A stretch of DNA of 6,552 bases, taken from Acidianus hospitalis (GTDB taxonomy: Archaea > Thermoproteota > Thermoprotei_A > Sulfolobales > Sulfolobaceae). Location of the stretch: contig QEFD01000154.1 in the NCBI GenBank assembly GCA_003086435.1, forward strand, positions 1 through 6,552, in the 5' to 3' direction. The notes under the pieces were generated by a model, which made no database searches, was not told the DNA's origin, and saw only the letters and a program-made list of their open reading frames with translations. The position numbers were made by a program, and so were the translations under genes. This document shows positions 1 through 4,270 of the stretch, piece by piece; the stretch's first letter is position 1; each line of letters opens with the position of its first letter.

Positions 1-51
1 TTGAGAGGGGTGCCCGTGGCGGAATTAGAGGATAAGTTACGCCACGGGTAA
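1..51 (+). CDS. Possible 3' end of an unidentified upstream gene
   Basis: Frame 1 is open from the window edge to a TAA at 49-51 and gives 16 residues ending in AELEDKLRHG. It would end three bases before the stop of the convergent UPF0201 gene, which is a normal tail-to-tail arrangement in such a compact genome. The family cannot be recognised from so short a tail. Against a coding reading, the codons (GGG, GTG, CCC, GTG, GCG) are much more GC-rich than in the other genes here. The same bases also form a perfect 9-bp stem, so this could be structured RNA instead. Confidence 0.33.
   Translation: MRGVPVAELEDKLRHG
13..48. repeat. GC-rich perfect 9-bp inverted repeat (hairpin)
   Basis: CCCGTGGCG at 13-21 is exactly complementary to CGCCACGGG at 40-48, leaving an 18-base purine-rich loop. 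Bases 1-50 are about 56% G+C, while the rest of the window is strongly AT-rich. In AT-rich hyperthermophiles such GC islands often mark structural RNA. It could also be a terminator-like or incidental structure between two convergent genes. No tRNA T-arm, C/D boxes or other known RNA signature was recognised. Confidence 0.5.
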
Positions 52-54
52 ACA

Positions 55-492
55 CTAATCTTCTGGAATTTTATTTTCCCATAATGGATGGCCTTTAGCA
101 GTTCTTGGCGCTAGCCAATCTACAACCTCATTAGGGTTCTTATGTTCTATATAAAATGAAATAGGGCCTAATGGTGACTCTCTTTCGTCGTCCACGAAAG
201 AGATTACACCTATAGCCGCTGCCTGTTTGTGTAACATAAATGAAATTGAATTATCTGAAATTCCTCTCCTTAAGTATTTCCTCGCGACGTCTAGTATCTT
301 CTCTTCTCTTAACGCATCGTGAAATTTTTGTAGGCTTTTTAGTGTTCTTGATTCTTCTACAATGACTACAATATAATCTCCTCTCTTTTCCTTTGTTATT
401 TTTTCATAATCGAAGAAATTAGCTATAGCCATTAAGACCTTAGATTCGTCTTCTGAAGGCCTAACTTCAGCCGTTACAACTATTTTTGTCAT
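55..492 (-). CDS. UPF0201 family RNA-binding protein (putative exosome-associated)
   Basis: This 145-residue protein matches the archaeal UPF0201 family (COG1325) over its full usual length. It starts [18 protein letters not shown], followed by an AIANFF segment. The C-terminal half has the typical [21 protein letters not shown] and DWLAPRT stretches and ends near PLWENKI. The family is annotated as an RNA-binding domain protein and was predicted from archaeal gene neighbourhoods to work with the exosome; no catalytic activity is established. The ATG overlaps the stop of the upstream UPF0200 gene as ATGA (489-492), so the two are very likely cotranscribed and translationally coupled. A weak AAGGAT lies just upstream of the start. 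The TAG stop is at 55-57. The family call is firm; the molecular role is inferred. Confidence 0.9.
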   Translation of the reverse strand: MTKIVVTAEVRPSEDESKVLMAIANFFDYEKITKEKRGDYIVVIVEESRTLKSLQKFHDALREEKILDVARKYLRRGISDNSISFMLHKQAAAIGVISFVDDERESPLGPISFYIEHKNPNEVVDWLAPRTAKGHPLWENKIPED

Positions 493-1019
493 TTCGTAAT
501 CCTTAATATAACTTCTTCTGCTCTCTTCTTAAATTCGTCTATTGTGGTATCGTTAATTATTATATAATCAGCTAGAGCTATAACTCCTCCTATTCCTAGT
601 CTTATCTCGTCAAGGTCTCTTCTCCTTAGATCTTCAATATTCTTAGAATCATCTGGCCTCATCCTTGATATCATTCTTTGATATCTTAATGAAGGAGGAG
701 AATGAATTGCTATTATTATAGGGTTTCCTAATCTTTTAAACTCCTCAACTTCTGCTAAGCTCCTCACTCCTTCGAATGCAATCCTGCTCATGGTTGGCGT
801 GATTTCCTCCATAGATAGTCTAGCTACTACTCCTTCACCATATATTTCTCTAATTCTTTTAGCAAAATCCATCATTCTTTCACCTATTTTTGCCTCTTTT
901 TCATATCTCTTTCTTAATACGTCGCCCATAGAGATAACATAGAATCCTTTTTCTCTCAATAAATTAGCAAACAATGTTTTGCCTGAGCCTGGCATTCCAG
1001 TTATAAGAATTACATTAAT
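489..1019 (-). CDS. UPF0200 family P-loop nucleotide kinase-like ATPase
   Basis: This is an archaeal UPF0200 protein, a P-loop NTPase resembling dephospho-CoA and NMP kinases; its substrate is not established. Numbered from the ATT at 1017-1019, strand 1 and Walker A read [13 protein letters not shown] (3-15). Then come GDVLR (32-36), an EGVRS motif (83-87), a basic lid-like segment around [10 protein letters not shown] (112-121) and ADYIIIND (150-157). The length is 176 residues, close to the family's usual size. The first in-frame ATG (993-995) lies inside Walker A and would remove strand 1 and the first glycine, so it cannot be the true start. The frame is open back to a TGA at 1041-1043 but has no ATG, GTG or TTG there. 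ATT fits best (I/M-N-V-I-L-I-T-G), with GGTG 7 bases upstream. A lost G in ATGTA at 1011-1015 would also explain it. The gene ends in an ATGA overlap with UPF0201. Confidence 0.82.
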   Translation of the reverse strand: MNVILITGMPGSGKTLFANLLREKGFYVISMGDVLRKRYEKEAKIGERMMDFAKRIREIYGEGVVARLSMEEITPTMSRIAFEGVRSLAEVEEFKRLGNPIIIAIHSPPSLRYQRMISRMRPDDSKNIEDLRRRDLDEIRLGIGGVIALADYIIINDTTIDEFKKRAEEVILRITK

Positions 1020-1049
1020 TAGTGACCACCATTTTCTTCTTCATAGTGG

Positions 1050-1056
1050 TTTAAAA
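1050..1056 (-). promoter_or_regulatory. TATA-like box for the UPF0200-UPF0201 unit
   Basis: Read on the minus strand, this is TTTTAAA preceded by GC. A transcript starting about 22-26 bp downstream would begin near 1027-1031, just at GGTGG and a few bases before the proposed ATT start. The divergent thpR start is only 3 bp away on the other side, so this box is too close to serve thpR as a leaderless promoter. The thpR TATA box was not identified; the weak candidate is ATTAAT near 1013-1018. Confidence 0.4.
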
Positions 1057-1058
1057 GC

Positions 1059-1607
1059 ATGAGGTTATTCATTGCAATAAAAGTTCCACAATTCCAAAAA
1101 CTGAATGATGTCTATAATGAGATTAAATTAAGTGGAGCAGATGTAAAGCTTGTAGAGACAGATAATATACACATAACCCTAATCTTCATTGGAGAAGTAC
1201 CTGACAATAAAGTGGACTTAATAAAAGAAGCGGTATCGTTGCTTCAATTCAATAAATTTAAAATAGCCATGAAAGGAATGGGAGCATTTCCAAGCATTAC
1301 AAAGCCTAGAGTTGTATGGGTTGGAATTTCAGAAGGATTCCCTCAACTTAGGGAGATAAGGTCTTTTTTATTAAAAGAGCTTAGAAGTAGAGGAATTAGA
1401 CCAGAAGATGAGAAAGAGTTCGTTCCTCACATAACCTTGGGTAGAGTAAAAGGTCCTTCAAATCTATTTAACTTAGCAAACGTTATTAATCAGCATTATA
1501 ACGATTACTTCGGAGATTTTATAGTTGATAAAGTTATACTTTATAAAAGCACTTTAACACCAAAAGGCCCAATTTACGATGAAATTTTAGGAGTGGCTGG
1601 AAAATGA
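1059..1607 (+). CDS. thpR: RNA 2',3'-cyclic phosphodiesterase (2H phosphoesterase, LigT-like)
   Basis: This cytosolic 2H phosphoesterase opens RNA 2',3'-cyclic phosphates; the family was first named 2'-5' RNA ligase (LigT). Both catalytic H-x-T motifs are present: HITLIF at 38-43 and HITLGR at 124-129, the latter preceded by EFVP. The start MRLFIAIKVP is typical, and FPSITKPRVVWVGI (77-90) is a familiar family stretch. At 182 residues it is full length. The ATG start is clear because it begins strand 1 and no upstream extension is plausible; no Shine-Dalgarno is evident. The gene overlaps cca as ATGA (1604-1607), so both should be made from one transcript. The biological substrate in archaea is not settled. 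Linkage to cca points to RNA 3'-end processing, but that is inference. Confidence 0.95.
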   Translation: MRLFIAIKVPQFQKLNDVYNEIKLSGADVKLVETDNIHITLIFIGEVPDNKVDLIKEAVSLLQFNKFKIAMKGMGAFPSITKPRVVWVGISEGFPQLREIRSFLLKELRSRGIRPEDEKEFVPHITLGRVKGPSNLFNLANVINQHYNDYFGDFIVDKVILYKSTLTPKGPIYDEILGVAGK

Positions 1608-2857
1608 GCGAAGAGCTTCTAAAGAAAGTTTTAGATAAAATAAAACCTACAAGGGAAGACGAGGAGAAGGTTAAGTTAATAGTAAATGAAGTCATTGAGA
1701 AACTTAACGGCCTAGATGCAGAAATTCATGGGTCTTTTAGGAAAGGAACATGGTTAAAGGGCGATGCAGACGTTGACGTATTCGTATTCTTTCCTAAGAA
1801 TGTGGGAAAGGAATATATATCTACAGAAGCAATTAAAATTTTGAGAGATAGATTATCTGGATTTGATATTACAACTGCTTATGCAGAACATCCTTACTTG
1901 ATTGTTAATCATAAGGGTATTGAGATTGATATTGTTCCTGCTTTAAAAATTGAGGAAGGAGAAAAACCAATTACTGCAGTAGATAGGACGCCTTTCCATA
2001 CAGAATTTATAAATTCCCATTTAAGTGAGGAGCAAAAAGACGAAGTACGCCTACTAAAGAGGTTTATGAAAGGAATAGGAGTTTACGGTGCAGAAATAAA
2101 AGTTAGGGGATTTTCAGGATATGTTACGGAGTTACTTGTAGTAAAGTTTGGCAGTTTTCTGGAAGTTTTAAAGAACGCTTCAAAATGGAAGCCTCCGGTT
2201 AAAATTTTCATTGTAAAGCCAGAAAGGGATTTTAAATGCCCATTAATTTTACCAGATCCAGTAGATCCATCCAGGAACGCTGGAGCAGCAGTTTCTCTCA
2301 AGAGATTAGCAGAATTTTCTATAGCCTCTAGGTACTTTCTTAAGAATCCTTCCGAAAAGTTCTTCTTCCCACCAGAGCCAGCTGGGGATAAGATAAAAGG
2401 AGACGTTTTAGTTACTAAGATAGAGATTCTAGATAATAACGTAGTAGAGGATTTACTTTGGGGTCAAATAAATAAATCTGTTGAAAAGATCTTTAACATT
2501 CTAAGGAATTATGGATATAGAGTTATAGATGTTCAAGCATATGGTGATATAAAGAATCTCTTGTTTGCTTTACAGCTTGAAAGTAAAGAAATAGGCAATT
2601 ACAAGTTAAACCAAGGTCCTCCATTTTATATGGATTTAGACGATTTTATTAGTAAAAATGATAATATATGGGTTGGAGAAGACGGAAGACTTTACTCAAT
2701 TAAAGAGAGGAGAAATGATAAAATTGAAGATATAGTTAAGTCCGCTATATCGCTGAAATACAATTATAAAGTCGTGGAACAATATTGGTTAGATGGAGAG
2801 CCAAAGGAGCCATGCTTAAAGGCATTCCTGAGGAAAACTCCAACTTGGTTGAAATAA
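1604..2857 (+). CDS. cca: Archaeal class I CCA-adding enzyme (tRNA nucleotidyltransferase)
   Basis: This enzyme adds or repairs the 3'-terminal CCA of tRNAs using CTP and ATP without a nucleic-acid template. The nucleotidyltransferase signature is intact: GSFRKGTW from residue 43, then DADVDVFVFF with catalytic carboxylates at D56 and D58. The third carboxylate is D109 in GIEIDIVPAL. The archaeal-type DPVDPSRNAGAAVS motif follows at about 225-240, and the C-terminal body and tail domains run to residue 417, a normal length for class I enzymes. The gene overlaps thpR by 4 bases upstream. Its 3' end runs into the kinase-like gene. The tRNA-Pro gene about 1 kb downstream lacks an encoded CCA, consistent with the need for this enzyme. 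Confidence 0.96.
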   Translation: MSEELLKKVLDKIKPTREDEEKVKLIVNEVIEKLNGLDAEIHGSFRKGTWLKGDADVDVFVFFPKNVGKEYISTEAIKILRDRLSGFDITTAYAEHPYLIVNHKGIEIDIVPALKIEEGEKPITAVDRTPFHTEFINSHLSEEQKDEVRLLKRFMKGIGVYGAEIKVRGFSGYVTELLVVKFGSFLEVLKNASKWKPPVKIFIVKPERDFKCPLILPDPVDPSRNAGAAVSLKRLAEFSIASRYFLKNPSEKFFFPPEPAGDKIKGDVLVTKIEILDNNVVEDLLWGQINKSVEKIFNILRNYGYRVIDVQAYGDIKNLLFALQLESKEIGNYKLNQGPPFYMDLDDFISKNDNIWVGEDGRLYSIKERRNDKIEDIVKSAISLKYNYKVVEQYWLDGEPKEPCLKAFLRKTPTWLK

Positions 2858-3450
2858 GCAAATTCATTTATCCAAAGTACTCTAAAGATGTAGAGGAAGA
2901 ATTAAGGAGTGCAGGGATTTATTATGCCTATTCTTTTGGTAATGTTAGTCTTGGAAGGGTTAACGTAATAGGCAAAGGCAAGACTGGAATAGTAGTTTAT
3001 ATAGGAGAAGGAAAGGTTGTTAAAATAAGAAGAACTGACTCTCCAAAAAATAGTCTAGAATTAGAGGCAAAAATTCAAGAGATATCTTATCCTTCTGCGC
3101 CTAAGGTATTCGATTATGGAGTTAATTATATTATTATGGAATATGTAAACGGGAGCCCTCTTACTAGGTATGATTTAAGATATTTAGGAGATCTTTTAAT
3201 TAGGGCTAAATATCTTGAAGACGTACACGTACAACATGAGGAGATATCAAGACCCTGGAAAAACGTTTTAGTTACTCAAGCAAGGACTTACATCATAGAT
3301 TATGATTCTGCATCGATTAAGGAGAGACCTTTAAATGTTACAAAGATATTATCTGCTTTTGGATTTTATCAACTAGGAGAAAAATATAAAAGAAATGAAA
3401 TAGAATTCGAAGAAATTATTAATTTTATTAAAGAACTAAGAAGTAGCTAA
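2812..3450 (+). CDS. Small archaeal Ser/Thr protein kinase-like protein
   Basis: This predicted small protein kinase (212 residues from the ATG at 2812) belongs to the RIO/Bud32-like archaeal kinases, probably COG2112. Visible elements in order are a glycine loop GKGKTGIV (54-61), the ATP lysine in VVKIRR (K71), a likely partner glutamate in ELEAKI (E83 or E85) and a hinge IIMEYVNG (107-114). The catalytic loop is HEEISRPWKNVLV (142-154) and the metal-binding segment is IIDYDSAS (161-168). The usual catalytic Asp of H-x-D appears as Glu144, with Asn151 kept and DFG read as DYD. No membrane segment or activation segment is evident. TTG starts at 2785 and 2845 are alternatives; ATG is preferred, giving a 46-base overlap with cca. 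Coexpression with thpR and cca suggests an RNA-related role, but the target is unknown. The last 15 bases overlap the convergent zinc-ribbon gene. Confidence 0.82.
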   Translation: MLKGIPEENSNLVEISKFIYPKYSKDVEEELRSAGIYYAYSFGNVSLGRVNVIGKGKTGIVVYIGEGKVVKIRRTDSPKNSLELEAKIQEISYPSAPKVFDYGVNYIIMEYVNGSPLTRYDLRYLGDLLIRAKYLEDVHVQHEEISRPWKNVLVTQARTYIIDYDSASIKERPLNVTKILSAFGFYQLGEKYKRNEIEFEEIINFIKELRSS

Positions 3451-3645
3451 AATTGCTTTCTTTCTTAACGTTATTTTAATTTCGCTTAGAGATGGCACTC
3501 CTAGCGGATGTCCACATTTTGGACATTTTCCACCATATATTGACTTTATTTCTGAAGGAGTTCTTACACCGTAAAAGTCTTGTCCTACCTTTTCAAACCT
3601 ATATAACTCATACCCACAGTTTTTACAAACGTATCTTACTGGGAT
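3436..3645 (-). CDS. Small zinc-ribbon protein with no canonical start codon
   Basis: A 69-residue protein is read on the minus strand: PVRYVCKNCGYELY, then VGQDFYGVRTPSEI, KCPKCGHPLGVPSL and a basic tail ending KKAILATS, with TAG at 3436-3438. Two C-x2-C pairs (CKNC and CPKC) about 30 residues apart form a classic zinc ribbon. Such small ribbons usually bind nucleic acid or protein partners; no specific function is recognised. The frame is open back to a TAA at 3727-3729 yet has no ATG, GTG or TTG before the first cysteine. The natural start, just before PVRYVC, is ATC (3643-3645). AGGTG lies 7 bases upstream and a TATAAA box further up. A single missing or extra base could instead restore a TTG start at 3650-3652. 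The C-terminus overlaps the end of the convergent kinase gene. The coding call rests on the ribbon pattern and the intact frame. Confidence 0.72.
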   Translation of the reverse strand: MPVRYVCKNCGYELYRFEKVGQDFYGVRTPSEIKSIYGGKCPKCGHPLGVPSLSEIKITLRKKAILATS

Positions 3646-3652
3646 TTTGCAA

Positions 3653-3688
3653 CACCTAAAACTACAATGTGTTGAAAAGCAATTTATA
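3653..3688 (-). promoter_or_regulatory. TATA box and Shine-Dalgarno of the zinc-ribbon gene
   Basis: On the minus strand, TATAAA at 3688-3683 predicts transcription starting near 3660. A short leader would then contain AGGTG (3657-3653), complementary to the CACCU anti-Shine-Dalgarno of Sulfolobales 16S rRNA. Seven bases separate GGTG from the ATC at 3645-3643. This arrangement supports translation beginning at or next to that ATC. Confidence 0.5.
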
Positions 3689-3747
3689 TTAACCCCTAGA
3701 GTTTTGTAAAGAGTATTATGAGCGTATTACAATGCTTTAGCTTAGTT

Positions 3748-3783
3748 TAATACTTTCGGCTACCTCTCTCTCTCAAAGTATTA
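3748..3783. repeat. Perfect 9-bp inverted repeat with pyrimidine loop
   Basis: TAATACTTT at 3748-3756 pairs exactly with AAAGTATTA at 3775-3783 around an 18-base loop that holds a CT repeat (CTCTCTCTCTC). It lies between two promoters, those of the minus-strand zinc-ribbon gene and the plus-strand tRNA. The sequence AGTATTA recurs at 3712-3718 as a direct repeat of part of the right arm. No gene was found in this interval. It could be a protein-binding site, a small RNA hairpin or chance. Confidence 0.45.
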
Positions 3784-3795
3784 TATGGGGAATGA

Positions 3796-3804
3796 TTTTT
3801 AAAT
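3796..3804 (+). promoter_or_regulatory. TATA box of the tRNA-Pro gene
   Basis: TTTTTAAAT is centred 26 bp before the first base of the mature tRNA and preceded by the purine-rich AATGA, which would serve as a BRE. This is the archaeal box A spacing and predicts transcription starting at or very near the tRNA 5' end. Confidence 0.75.
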
Positions 3805-3825
3805 GAAAATATAACAACTATAAAT

Positions 3826-3922
<97 letters not shown>

Positions 3923-3966
3923 CGTTAAATACAAATTTTGTGATGATTTGAATAATTAACTTTGCA

Positions 3967-4014
3967 TTTTTCCAAGAATTAAAGGTATCGTAGTAAAATC
4001 TTTTTCAAATTTTT
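3967..4014 (+). terminator. T-rich region, likely tRNA terminator
   Basis: Three runs of five T (3967-3971, 4001-4005, 4010-4014) follow the tRNA. Archaeal RNA polymerase terminates at such T-runs without needing a hairpin. A shorter T4 at 3936-3939 could act first. In DNA this AT-rich the assignment is weak. Confidence 0.35.
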
Positions 4015-4125
4015 AAGCAATAAAATCATTCGATAAGATTACCTTTAGTCATGAATCCTTTTCATAATATACCTAGTGTAATTAAATAGTTTATGCCATC
4101 TTTAGGTTTTATCGAAGCAATGTTT

Positions 4126-4195
4126 ATAATGCATTATGTAACTGTTCTAAGTTATAACTATAATAGCAATGAAATGATGACTAATTTACATTAGT
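4126..4195 (+). promoter_or_regulatory. Cluster of three palindromes upstream of glutamate synthase
   Basis: ATAATGCATTAT (4126-4137) and AGTTATAACT (4150-4159) are perfect palindromes. ACTAAT-TTAC-ATTAGT (4180-4195) is a perfect 6-bp inverted repeat with a 4-base spacer. The last two are centred 33 bp apart, about three helical turns, and the last is centred about 50 bp before the TATA box. The layout suits a dimeric regulator such as the Lrp-type proteins common in Sulfolobales, but no specific binding protein can be assigned from sequence. Confidence 0.35.
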
Positions 4196-4233
4196 TCGAA
4201 CCATAATTTACGTAAAAGATTCTCATAAACACA

Positions 4234-4240
4234 TATATAA
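4234..4240 (+). promoter_or_regulatory. TATA box of the glutamate synthase operon
   Basis: TATATAA is centred at 4237, which predicts transcription from about 4261-4264 and a leader of only 7-10 bases before the TTG start at 4271. No Shine-Dalgarno is visible in that short leader, as expected for the first gene of a nearly leaderless archaeal transcript. Confidence 0.65.
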
Positions 4241-4270
4241 CAATATTGACACATTCTTTTTTGACTCGCT

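Larger units (their letters stand above)
3923..4233. other. AT-rich intergenic region without a convincing gene
   Basis: Beyond the T-runs and palindromes listed separately, this stretch holds an inverted pair TAAAGGTA (3980-3987) and TACCTTTA (4040-4047) separated by 52 bases, and a direct repeat TAAAATC (3994-4000 and 4021-4027). The longest plus-strand reading frame found is 33 codons (4093-4194), with no recognisable motif or start signal. Two TGATGA sequences occur (3941-3946 and 4175-4180), but neither is followed by a CTGA D box. It may be control DNA for the glutamate synthase operon or a decayed sequence. Confidence 0.6.

Noticed and set aside
489..995. UPF0200 translated from the ATG at 993-995
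   Set aside because: That ATG lies within the Walker A motif, so the protein would lack strand 1 and the first loop glycine and would not be expected to fold or bind ATP properly.
2083..2301. 72-codon minus-strand open frame inside cca
   Set aside because: It lies wholly within the strongly supported cca gene on the other strand, has no recognisable motif and no promoter or ribosome site.
2785..2811. TTG start at 2785 for the kinase-like gene
   Set aside because: It would add nine residues inside cca with no clear ribosome site at proper spacing; the ATG at 2812 is preferred, although the choice is not certain.
3940..3946. GTGATGA resembling a C box of a C/D guide RNA, just after tRNA-Pro
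   Set aside because: No CTGA D or D' box follows within the next 60-70 bases, so a C/D RNA cannot be supported.
4174..4180. ATGATGA resembling a C box upstream of gltB
   Set aside because: No CTGA is found downstream at a suitable distance; the sequence is better explained as part of the AT-rich upstream region.
4093..4194. 33-codon plus-strand open frame (MPSLGFIEAMF...) in the intergenic gap
   Set aside because: It is short, has no Shine-Dalgarno or well-placed TATA box, overlaps all three palindromes and shows no known motif.
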